The notes under the pieces are model-generated. The model did no database searches. It was not told where the DNA came from and saw only the letters and a list, made by a program, of their open reading frames with translations. Shown here piece after piece: positions 1-5,264 of a DNA stretch of 5,264 nt. Source of the DNA: an uncultured Ruminococcus sp. (GTDB lineage Bacteria > Bacillota > Clostridia > Oscillospirales > Ruminococcaceae). Each line of letters begins with the position of its first letter. The first letter of the stretch is position 1. The stretch is taken from NCBI GenBank assembly GCA_946540705.1, contig CAMNJD010000459.1:1-5264 (forward strand), written 5' to 3'. The position numbers and the translations under genes are program-made.

Positions 1-1
1 T

Positions 2-394
2 CCCGCGCCTGCGCCGATCCCTGCGCCTGCGCCCCTGCCCGACCCGATCCCGATTCCGCCGCCTGTGACGGCTGCACCGCCGGCCTACCCGGTTCCGGCA
101 CCCGCGCCTGCACCGGCTCCTGCACCGATTCCGGAGCCTGTATCTGCGCCCGCACCCGCGCCCGCTCCGGCGCCTGCGCCGATTCCGGAGCCTGTATCTG
201 CACCCGCGCCCGCTCCGGCTGTTCCCGCGGCGCCTGCCGCTCCGGCATTCCCGCCGCCGGCTCCGCCTGTACCGGCACCGTCCGCACCTGCTGCGACTGC
301 ACCGGCACCGGGCTTTGCACCCGCTCCGGCACCTGCGGAGCATCCGCATCCCAGAAACAGCATGTTCATTCAGGCGGACGATTTCGACGTCTGA
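2..394 (+). CDS. C-terminal part of a Pro/Ala-repeat protein with short acidic C-terminal peptide (5' partial)
   Basis: The reading frame is open from the first bases of the window to the TGA at 392-394, giving the last 130 residues of a longer protein. The GTG at 65 is an internal Val codon, not a start, because the frame runs open upstream of it. Almost all of the visible part is a low-complexity Pro/Ala linker containing a repeated unit (IPEPVSA plus Ala-Pro runs). It ends in a different, folded-looking or motif-like peptide, NSMFIQADDFDV. Such linkers are normally extended and disordered, so this is probably a tether between an unseen N-terminal domain and the C-terminal peptide. The kinase gene at 3370 has the same design (Pro/Ala tail, then a short Phe/Asp-rich end), so the missing N-terminal domain may be another signalling domain such as a kinase or FHA domain; that is a guess. 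The next gene follows after 19 bases. Confidence 0.8.
   Translation, partial: PAPAPIPAPAPLPDPIPIPPPVTAAPPAYPVPAPAPAPAPAPIPEPVSAPAPAPAPAPAPIPEPVSAPAPAPAVPAAPAAPAFPPPAPPVPAPSAPAATAPAPGFAPAPAPAEHPHPRNSMFIQADDFDV
100..207 (+). repeat. Two tandem 54-bp coding repeats (18-residue Pro/Ala unit)
   Basis: Positions 100-153 and 154-207 align with 5 mismatches in 54. Four of these are at third codon positions within Ala-Pro codons. The stretch shared without mismatch includes 127-147 and 181-201, coding the IPEPVSA segment. The unit is a whole number of codons, so copy-number change keeps the frame. Less regular Ala-Pro codons extend on both sides (about 2-345). This is a protein-coding repeat, not a CRISPR or integration site. 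Confidence 0.85.
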
Positions 395-413
395 TGACGC
401 CCGGTGCATTCCG

Positions 414-1577
414 ATGAAACGACTGAAACGGCTCGCTGCATGGCTGGCAGCCGGTACTGCGGCACTGCTGCTCGCGGCATCGCCCGTCCGTGCAAGACCG
501 GCTTTTGCGGAAGCAGACAGCTTTGCTGCTGTGCTGCATGAGCAGCCCGAGAGCCTTGACGAATCCGCAGATTTTTCTGCGGGATTTCACCGTGCGGTGT
601 TTGATTACGGTGATGAGACGGGCCGCGCACTGGCCGCACAGACCGGCGAACCGGTGATGAATGTACTGATGGCTGCGGCGATCCTGCTCTCGCTGATCTG
701 GTGCTGCACAGGACACAAGACCTATCCGTTTTTTTCGGCACTCCTGCTGCTCTGCGGCCTCAATGCCGTGAGCATCGCAGAGCTCATATGCCGGATGACC
801 GGACAGAAAACCGACGTATTTGCGGGTATCCCGCTCTGGGCTGAGCTTGTGCTGCTCTGTATTTCGCTGGCACTGGCCGTGTTCTGCTTTCTCTGGCGGC
901 GCATGTCGGCCTTCCTGATGCTGTTTGTTTCGGCACTGCCGCTGACAGCGCTCGGAAGCTGGCTGCTCTTCCGCACGGGGATCATCGCGGACTATGCACA
1001 GGCATACGGCTGCCGGCAGACCGCTGACGCCGCTGCTGCGGAATCCTCAATGTACTTAAGGCTCGGGATGCTCGCGGCACTGGCACTGGGCACCGCACTG
1101 CTCATCGCAGTCCCCGGAACGCGCTTCAAAAAGCCGTTCCTGATGATTGTGCCGCCGCTGTCCTTCGGGCTGCGCGGCGGATATCTGCTGACTGCGCTGA
1201 TCTTCGGCACCGGAAAGCCCTCCGCTCTGACATGGCTTGCGGCAGCGCTTCTCGCGCTCGGCGGGCTCGTGTTTCAGACCTATCTGGGGCACGGCTTTTC
1301 GGAGCATGACGGTGCTGCCGTGTCTGACGGCACAGACGGGCGGTTCCCCGACGGCGAAGTGCCGCAGGAAACCTATATCGACGGCGATTTCTACGGCGCG
1401 GAGCCTGCACCGGCATTCCCGCCGGAGCCGCCTGCGCCGGTACAGCCCGAACCTGCGCGTTTCGCGCCGGTACCGGAGTCCGCAGGAGATCCGCCGTTCC
1501 CTGACCCCTTTGCCGCCGCTGCCGCTCAGCAGCAGGCATCTGCACCGCCGCCGGACAGCGGTATGACAAATGTATAA
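414..1577 (+). CDS. Signal-peptide-bearing seven-transmembrane protein with Pro-rich cytoplasmic tail
   Basis: The protein is 387 residues and of no family I recognise. The ATG at 414 is chosen because it places a classic signal peptide at the N-terminus (MKRLKRL, then a hydrophobic core to about residue 27, with possible cleavage after VRA at 27 or AFA at 32). No good ribosome site precedes it. An acidic segment of about 50 residues (33-81) follows, then seven hydrophobic helices at roughly 82-98, 105-125, 138-161, 165-186, 216-234, 241-265 and 270-291. Basic residues (HK, RR, RFKK) fall in alternate short loops, which predicts N-terminus outside and C-terminus inside. Outer loops contain Cys126 and Cys200, which could pair. 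The tail (292-387) is acidic then Pro/Ala-rich and would lie in the cytoplasm, like the linkers of the neighbouring proteins. It could be a receptor or a membrane scaffold feeding the kinase/phosphatase genes downstream. That role rests on position and topology only. Confidence 0.75.
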   Translation: MKRLKRLAAWLAAGTAALLLAASPVRARPAFAEADSFAAVLHEQPESLDESADFSAGFHRAVFDYGDETGRALAAQTGEPVMNVLMAAAILLSLIWCCTGHKTYPFFSALLLLCGLNAVSIAELICRMTGQKTDVFAGIPLWAELVLLCISLALAVFCFLWRRMSAFLMLFVSALPLTALGSWLLFRTGIIADYAQAYGCRQTADAAAAESSMYLRLGMLAALALGTALLIAVPGTRFKKPFLMIVPPLSFGLRGGYLLTALIFGTGKPSALTWLAAALLALGGLVFQTYLGHGFSEHDGAAVSDGTDGRFPDGEVPQETYIDGDFYGAEPAPAFPPEPPAPVQPEPARFAPVPESAGDPPFPDPFAAAAAQQQASAPPPDSGMTNV

Positions 1578-1622
1578 CCCCGGCACTGCCCCCGCGCCGC
1601 GCCGGAAGCATCATTTCTTACG

Positions 1623-1628
1623 AAAGGA
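1623..1628 (+). promoter_or_regulatory. Ribosome binding site of the VWA gene
   Basis: AAAGGA lies 10 bases before the ATG at 1639 and fixes that start. Another ATG at 1632 is in a different frame and too close. The 61-base gap around it (1578-1638) is the longest non-coding stretch in the window. I see no clear -35/-10 pair in it. Confidence 0.6.
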
Positions 1629-1638
1629 AAAATGAACC

Positions 1639-2325
1639 ATGGGAAGCAATTTCAAGGCTACTTATCATGTCGATCTGGTCTTTGTGATCGACGCGACAGG
1701 CAGTATGACGGATCTGATTGATCTGGTAAAGACCAACGCGCTGAACTTTTACCCCGATCTGATGCGCGTCATGGAGGAGAAGAAAAAGGTCATCGACTCG
1801 CTGCGCATCAAGGTCGTTGCGTTCCGTGACTATATCGAGGACCGCGAGGATGCGATGCTCCGCACCAACTTCTTCACGCTCCCGGCAGACGATATGGTAT
1901 TTCGCGATACAGTCAACTCGATCGAGGCCTTCGGCGGCGGCGATGAGCCCGAGGACGGCCTTGAGGCACTTGCATTCGCAATCCGCTCCAAGTGGTCGGA
2001 CGGCGGTGTCAAGCGGCGTCAGATCATCGTGGTCTGGTCGGATGCCTCCACGCATCCGCTGGGCTATGCAAGAGGCGCTTCCAACTATCCCAAGAGCATG
2101 GCAGCTTCCTTTGACGAGCTGACCAAGTGGTGGGGCGACAGACGCGACGGCGGCTACATGGAGGACAACGCAAAGCGTCTGATCATGTATACCCCCGATG
2201 TCCCCGGCTGGAGCGATATCACCAAGACATGGAACAATGTCATCCACTTTATGTCCGAGGCAGGCAGAGGTCTGGAGGAAGCCGATTACCACCAGATCAT
2301 CAACGCCATCGCCAACAGTATCTGA
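1639..2325 (+). CDS. VWA (von Willebrand factor A) domain protein, TerY-P-triad type
   Basis: The 228-residue protein is a single VWA domain with little else. A hydrophobic first strand leads into the metal-ion-dependent adhesion site (MIDAS) motif DATGS at residues 18-22 (DxTxS, a variant of DxSxS). The rest of the metal site is visible: GGGDEPED at 99-106 (the loop that supplies the Thr/Asp region in related VWA domains) and the SDA after the strand IIVVW at 134-136. Family knowledge says such domains bind Mg2+ and take an acidic side chain of the partner as a metal ligand, acting as a protein-binding scaffold. There is no signal peptide or membrane helix, so it should be cytoplasmic. The DATGSM form and the following AFRDY (61-65) differ from the DTSGSM of enteric TerY, so it is a relative in arrangement rather than a clear orthologue. 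The phosphatase and kinase genes follow directly, which is the hallmark of a VWA/PP2C/kinase triad. Likely job (inference): bridging kinase, phosphatase or target. Confidence 0.9.
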   Translation: MGSNFKATYHVDLVFVIDATGSMTDLIDLVKTNALNFYPDLMRVMEEKKKVIDSLRIKVVAFRDYIEDREDAMLRTNFFTLPADDMVFRDTVNSIEAFGGGDEPEDGLEALAFAIRSKWSDGGVKRRQIIVVWSDASTHPLGYARGASNYPKSMAASFDELTKWWGDRRDGGYMEDNAKRLIMYTPDVPGWSDITKTWNNVIHFMSEAGRGLEEADYHQIINAIANSI

Positions 2326-2332
2326 TCATGGC

Positions 2333-2338
2333 AGAGGG
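2333..2338 (+). promoter_or_regulatory. Ribosome binding site deciding the phosphatase start
   Basis: AGAGGG ends 4 bases before the ATG at 2343. The in-frame ATG at 2328 lies only 2 bases after the upstream stop codon but has no purine-rich site before it. This favours 2343. Start at 2328 by coupled re-initiation would add five residues (MAEGN) and cannot be excluded. Confidence 0.5.
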
Positions 2339-2342
2339 AAAT

Positions 2343-3359
2343 ATGAGTCTGCGTGCGCAGACAGAGGATCTGCTGCCGGATCTGGTCGTGTGTGCCTCCA
2401 AGGAGCGTGTCAAGGGCGCAGGAGAGGACGCATTCGCACTTCAGTTTTCGGACAGCAAGCACGGCACCGGCTATATCGCGGTCTTTGACGGCTGCGGCGG
2501 CATGGGTGCGCAGAAATACGCAAAGGCAAAGAATCAGAGCGGCGCAAGACTGGCCTCCAATATCGCCGCAGATGTTGTGGACCGCTTTTATGCAGCGCCG
2601 AACAGCGGCTTTTATCTCGACGGAAGGGATGCCGAGCGGCTGGAGCAGGAGCTGAAAAAGGGCCTGCTGACCGTCAAGGAGCAGATCAGCGAGAGAAGTG
2701 CATTCAAGATCGGCGGTGACCTGTTCCGCGAGCTGCCGACCACCATGAGCCTGATCGTCTCCAAGCTCGGCAAGGACGGCAGCCTGTATTGCGAATATCT
2801 CTGGGCAGGCGATTCCAGAGGCTTTGTGCTCGACCGGGAGGGCATCTGCCAGATCACCGAGGATGACCTCGAATCGGAGGAGGATGCCTATTCCAATCTG
2901 CATAACGATGCGCGCCTCTCCAATGTCATCAATGCAGACAGATCGTTCACGATCCACGAAAAGGCGCTGAAGCTTGAGCATGTCATCTCTGCGGACGGCA
3001 ATCAGCCGACCATGCTCATTACTGCGACGGACGGCTGCTTCGGCTACCTGCGGACTCCGATGCACTTCCAGCATCTGATCCTCAATACGCTGATGCGCTC
3101 GACCACCGAAAAGGCATGGGAGCAGAGCCTGATCTCTGAGCTCGATAAGGTCGCCGGCGACGACTGCGCGATCACAATCGCGATCTACGGCTGCCATGAC
3201 TTTGAAACCTGCAAGCGGCAGTTCACCAAGCTGTACGGTATGCACAATACCATGTACATCAAGCCGCTCGTCAATGAGGAGGACGAATCCAAGGCGGAGG
3301 CGCTCTGGGAAAAATTCAAGCCCTCCTATTACAGAAAATACGTTCAGAAAAGACGGTGA
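2343..3359 (+). CDS. PP2C-family protein serine/threonine phosphatase
   Basis: The 338-residue protein has the ordered motifs of metal-dependent PP2C phosphatases: GAGEDAF at 25-31 (first acidic metal ligand), VFDGCGG at 47-53 (Asp49 ligand), LPTT at 131-134, AGDSRG at 155-160, ATDG at 228-231 (Asp230 ligand) and GDDCAIT at 272-278 (Asp273/Asp274). All the acidic metal ligands are present, so it should be an active enzyme removing phosphate from Ser/Thr, most simply opposing the kinase encoded next. The eukaryotic DGHGG signature is DGCGG here; position 51 is variable in bacterial PP2Cs (often Met). About 55 residues follow the domain, ending in an aromatic/basic stretch (KPSYYRKYVQKRR) of unknown role. 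No membrane segment or signal peptide is present, so it is cytoplasmic. The start at 2343 has a proper ribosome site; 2328 is the alternative. The gene lies 17 bases after the VWA gene and 10 bases before the kinase gene. Confidence 0.92.
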   Translation: MSLRAQTEDLLPDLVVCASKERVKGAGEDAFALQFSDSKHGTGYIAVFDGCGGMGAQKYAKAKNQSGARLASNIAADVVDRFYAAPNSGFYLDGRDAERLEQELKKGLLTVKEQISERSAFKIGGDLFRELPTTMSLIVSKLGKDGSLYCEYLWAGDSRGFVLDREGICQITEDDLESEEDAYSNLHNDARLSNVINADRSFTIHEKALKLEHVISADGNQPTMLITATDGCFGYLRTPMHFQHLILNTLMRSTTEKAWEQSLISELDKVAGDDCAITIAIYGCHDFETCKRQFTKLYGMHNTMYIKPLVNEEDESKAEALWEKFKPSYYRKYVQKRR

Positions 3360-3369
3360 ATGATAGAAA

Positions 3370-4413
3370 ATGGCTTTGGTAATGGATAAAAGGCTGACCG
3401 TTGATCATTCGCATGAGGAAAAACCGCCTGCGGAGTTTCAGCCCTATGATATCGGGGAATATACCCTCAAAGCGCCCCTGACCAGCAATAAGAGCGGCTT
3501 CTCCAAGTGGGGCTTCTGCTGGAAGGGCGATACCGAATTCTTTATCAAGGAGTTCCTGTCGCCGGTGTATCCGGATGACAGCGTTGAGCTGAGCGCCGCC
3601 ATGCGCGAAAAAAGGATCGACGAGTGTGTGCGCTGGTTCGATTCCAAGAGCAGGATCTATAACACGATCGTGCAGGCGCAGACAGGCAATCTGGTCGTTC
3701 CGATCTCCTTTTTCAAATACGAAAGCCGGTTCTATCTCGTGACACAGAAGGTTTCAGAGAGCGCGATGGATTTCGCCGTCCTGAACCGCTTTGATATGGC
3801 ACATAAGCTGATCGTCATGAAGGTGCTTGCAAACAGCTTCGCAAGACTGGCTGAGCGGAATATCGTCCATGCAGACGTCAAGCCGGATAACCTGCTCATC
3901 AAGCAGACAAACGGCGGCTTCTTTACCATGAAGATCATCGACTTTGATGCGAGCTATCTGGCGGATCAGCCGCCTGAGCCCGATGAGGTGCAGGGCGATA
4001 CGGTCTATTATGCGCCGGAAACGCTGCTGTATATCATCGGCGAGCCCGCGCATCTCTCCCCGAAGGTCGATGTCTTTGCAATGGGCATCATTTTCCACCA
4101 GGTTCTGACGGGAAAAATGCCCGTCATCAAGGATGAATATGACTATATCTACGAGGCGGTGCTGAGCGATGATCCGCCCGTGCTGGAGCCCTCGCTCCCG
4201 CCGGATTATAAGCGTCTGCTCGAAAATATGCTGCAAAAGGATCCGAAGAACCGGCTCTCGATGCAGCAGGTCTTTGATGAGCTCGTGCGGCTGGATACCC
4301 TGCGGCAGGCCGCGGAAAAGGCTGCACCGCCGCCCGCAGTACCCCCCGTACAGCCCGCTGCGGCACCTGCACAGGCAGGCTTTCTCAATGCGACCGATGA
4401 TGATTTGTGGTGA
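3370..4413 (+). CDS. Hanks-type serine/threonine protein kinase with Pro/Ala C-terminal tail
   Basis: The 347-residue protein has a kinase domain at about 27-310 and no transmembrane helix. Visible motifs are the strand-3 Lys (FFIKEF, Lys60); the catalytic loop HADVKPDN at 167-174 (Asp169, Lys171, Asn174); the metal motif IDFDAS at 190-195 in place of DFG; GDTVYYAPE at 209-217, the P+1/APE segment; Asp234 in VDVFAMG; and DPKNR at 291-295. The catalytic residues are present, so activity is likely. The Arg of HRD is Ala, making it a non-RD kinase, and the usual GxGxxG loop is not recognisable (about 36-50). After the domain comes a Pro/Ala linker (about 316-336) and the short end GFLNATDDDLW. 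Expected role: phosphorylating Ser/Thr on local partners, reversed by the PP2C upstream. The start at 3370 has only a weak ribosome site (GGTGA at 3354-3358); Met5 (3382) is a possible alternative. Confidence 0.92.
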   Translation: MALVMDKRLTVDHSHEEKPPAEFQPYDIGEYTLKAPLTSNKSGFSKWGFCWKGDTEFFIKEFLSPVYPDDSVELSAAMREKRIDECVRWFDSKSRIYNTIVQAQTGNLVVPISFFKYESRFYLVTQKVSESAMDFAVLNRFDMAHKLIVMKVLANSFARLAERNIVHADVKPDNLLIKQTNGGFFTMKIIDFDASYLADQPPEPDEVQGDTVYYAPETLLYIIGEPAHLSPKVDVFAMGIIFHQVLTGKMPVIKDEYDYIYEAVLSDDPPVLEPSLPPDYKRLLENMLQKDPKNRLSMQQVFDELVRLDTLRQAAEKAAPPPAVPPVQPAAAPAQAGFLNATDDDLW

Positions 4414-4418
4414 GGTAA
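4411..4418 (+). promoter_or_regulatory. Stop codon/ribosome site overlap TGAGGTAA before the zinc-finger gene
   Basis: TGAGGTAA contains the TGA stop of the kinase gene and a GAGG ribosome site, followed by six bases and the ATG at 4425. Sharing bases between stop and ribosome site suggests coupled translation. The identical element recurs at 4894. Confidence 0.65.
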
Positions 4419-4424
4419 CGAACG

Positions 4425-4901
4425 ATGTGGATATGCAGTAAGTGTAAAAGAGGAAATTCGGATACAGTGTCCGTTTGCAGCTGCGGCGCACAGCATATGT
4501 GGGTCTGCGCGACCTGCGAAACGCTGAATCCGTATACGGTCGGCATCTGCCCGATCTGCGGCGCCCGCAAGCCCGCACCGCAGGAGCAGCAGAGCTGGAA
4601 TCCGAATATGGCCGGCTCAATGACCGGCACACAGCAGGCAGCCCCCGCGCCGCAGGTGCAGGCTGCCCCGGCACCTGTCCCGGTTTCGCAGTCCGCAGCG
4701 CCTGTTTCGCGGACAGCAGCGCCCACCCCGCAGGCGATGACGACGGCAGCCACCGCTGCGCCGGCCGGCAGCAGCTCGGAGCTCTCTGAGGAATCTGAGG
4801 CTGCTATGAGAAAACGCAAGCGTCTGCGCATGGGGCTTATCATTGCAAATGTCGCGCTGCTCGCGGCCAATGTGATCGGTATTATTATTGTCATGAGGTA
4901 A
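4425..4901 (+). CDS. Tail-anchored membrane protein with two RanBP2-like zinc fingers
   Basis: The 158-residue protein opens with two zinc fingers. Finger 1 is W2-x-C4-x2-C7-x3-N11-x6-C18-x-C20. Finger 2 is W26-x-C28-x2-C31-x3-N35-x6-C42-x2-C45. Finger 2 fits the RanBP2-type pattern W-x-C-x2-C-x3-N-x6-C-x2-C exactly, and finger 1 differs only by one residue missing between its last two cysteines. A disordered linker rich in Ala, Pro, Gln and Thr follows (about 50-117), then an acidic patch, a basic cluster RKRKRLR (129-135) and one hydrophobic helix (137-157) ending at the C-terminus. By the positive-inside rule the fingers face the cytoplasm, so this is a tail-anchored protein without a signal peptide. 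RanBP2-type fingers bind ubiquitin, proteins or single-stranded RNA in eukaryotes; which applies in a bacterium is unknown. Position after the kinase suggests a membrane adaptor or kinase substrate (the linker has many Ser/Thr). An ordinary double zinc ribbon is the other reading. Confidence 0.85.
   Translation: MWICSKCKRGNSDTVSVCSCGAQHMWVCATCETLNPYTVGICPICGARKPAPQEQQSWNPNMAGSMTGTQQAAPAPQVQAAPAPVPVSQSAAPVSRTAAPTPQAMTTAATAAPAGSSSELSEESEAAMRKRKRLRMGLIIANVALLAANVIGIIIVMR
4894..4901 (+). promoter_or_regulatory. Stop codon/ribosome site overlap TGAGGTAA before the last gene
   Basis: TGAGGTAA here supplies the TAA stop of the zinc-finger gene at its right end, with GAGG as ribosome site, then six bases and the ATG at 4908. 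The octamer and spacing equal those at 4411-4418, though the stop codon read is different. Confidence 0.65.
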
Positions 4902-4907
4902 TCGCAC

Positions 4908-5264
4908 ATGGAGAATAAGGAAATATCTGCAAAGCGTGCGTCCAGCATGCGGCGCAACAGCTTTGAACAGACACTGCCCTCTGAGGTGCGTGAGATTCTG
5001 GATACGATCATGCCGCGCTCTGATCTGGAGCGGGCAGCGATCGCTTCCTCGGCCGTTCCGACACTGTCCCTGCCAAAGCAGACTGCGGAGGAGACTCCCG
5101 CACCGGAATCTGCGGCAGCGGCGGCACCGCAGGAGAGCTTCGGCGGCATGATCTGGGGACAGGACGAGATGACGGGCAAGCAGCCCGCCCCCGCACCCAA
5201 GCCCCCCGCAACAGCAGGAATTCCCGCGCTTCAGCCGGATCCGGAGCCGGAGAACAGACCTGCG
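4908..5264 (+). CDS. N-terminal part of an unrecognised, largely disordered protein (3' partial)
   Basis: The frame starts at ATG 4908 with a strong ribosome site and stays open to the last base, giving 119 residues; the rest is outside the window. The first 45 or so residues are charged and could be helical (RRNSFEQTLPSEVREILDTI, 15-34, then PRSDLERAA). From about residue 50 the sequence is Pro/Ala/Glu-rich and probably disordered, interrupted by a distinct peptide, GGMIWGQDEMTG (79-90), which resembles the C-terminal peptides of the genes at 2-394 and 3370. No catalytic motif, signal peptide or membrane helix is visible so far. Spacing of 6 bases to the zinc-finger gene and the same linker style argue that it belongs to the same system. 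It may be a substrate or scaffold with a folded domain further downstream. I do not recognise the family. Confidence 0.8.
   Translation, partial: MENKEISAKRASSMRRNSFEQTLPSEVREILDTIMPRSDLERAAIASSAVPTLSLPKQTAEETPAPESAAAAAPQESFGGMIWGQDEMTGKQPAPAPKPPATAGIPALQPDPEPENRPA

Noticed and set aside
100..207. Tandem repeats considered as a CRISPR array or iterons
   Set aside because: The units are directly adjacent with no spacers, are a multiple of three, and lie in frame inside a coding sequence with mostly silent differences.
315..413. Upstream TTG start for the 7-helix protein
   Set aside because: It would overlap the preceding gene by about 80 bases and bury the signal peptide behind 33 Arg/Ser-rich residues. 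ATG 414 gives a normal signal peptide.
1580..1605. Inverted repeat CCGGC/GCCGG after the 7-helix gene as a terminator
   Set aside because: The stem is only five pairs with a loop of about 16 bases and no T tract follows, so it is likely chance in GC-rich sequence.
1618..2292. 224-codon open frame on the minus strand over the VWA gene
   Set aside because: It lies opposite a gene with intact MIDAS motifs and a good ribosome site. No domain is recognisable in the product.
2286..3245. 319-codon open frame on the minus strand across the phosphatase gene
   Set aside because: It mirrors the codon bias of the phosphatase gene on the opposite strand. The + strand product has all PP2C motifs, while the minus product shows no domain.
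1639..4413. Naming the triad as tellurite-resistance genes (terY and partners)
   Set aside because: No TerC/TerD/TerZ protein is visible, and the VWA motif (DATGSM) differs from enteric TerY. Only the gene arrangement is shared, so no ter symbol is given.
3754..4674. 306-codon open frame on the minus strand across the kinase and zinc-finger genes
   Set aside because: It crosses the junction of two well-supported + strand genes and its product is Arg/Ala-rich without motifs. It is a GC-bias shadow.
4385..5200. 271-codon open frame on the minus strand over the last two genes
   Set aside because: The product is a reflection of Ala/Pro codons (Ala/Gly/Ser runs). The + strand genes have ribosome sites, zinc fingers and a membrane anchor.

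Overview
The window looks like a slice of a GC-rich chromosome from a Gram-positive anaerobe of the Clostridia (a Ruminococcus/Oscillospiraceae-type gut organism is my best guess). The basis is codon usage dominated by G/C third positions, purine-rich Shine-Dalgarno sites of the GAGG/AAGGA type, and very tight gene packing. This assignment comes from overall style only. No RNA gene, transposase, CRISPR array or plasmid gene is visible.

All six genes lie on the + strand and almost fill the window. In order they are: (1) the C-terminal end of a protein made of Pro/Ala repeats with a short acidic C-terminal peptide (2-394, cut by the window start); (2) a secreted-signal plus seven-membrane-helix protein with a Pro-rich cytoplasmic tail (414-1577); (3) a 228-residue von Willebrand factor A (VWA) protein with an intact metal site (1639-2325); (4) a PP2C-type Ser/Thr phosphatase (2343-3359); (5) a Hanks-type Ser/Thr kinase with unusual HAD and DFD motifs and a Pro/Ala tail (3370-4413); (6) a small protein with two RanBP2-like zinc fingers, a disordered linker and a C-terminal membrane anchor (4425-4901). 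A seventh reading frame (4908 to the window end, open) begins a mostly disordered protein. Gaps are 19, 61, 17, 10, 11 and 6 bases, so this is probably one operon. No promoter or terminator could be recognised, and there is no gene-free stretch longer than 61 bases.

The core is a VWA + PP2C + protein kinase triad. This combination is known from the TerY-P modules described by comparative genomics, where a VWA protein, a phosphatase and a kinase form a phosphorylation switch. Here the triad sits with two membrane proteins and several proteins carrying long Pro/Ala linkers. The working model (inference) is a membrane-associated phospho-signalling complex. The 7-helix protein and the tail-anchored zinc-finger protein would provide the membrane platform, the kinase and phosphatase would set the phosphorylation state of partners, and the VWA protein would act as a metal-dependent scaffold. 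Three proteins carry a similar short hydrophobic-acidic peptide at or near the end of a disordered Pro/Ala linker. This may be a shared docking motif, possibly for the VWA metal site, and is the most novel signal in the window.
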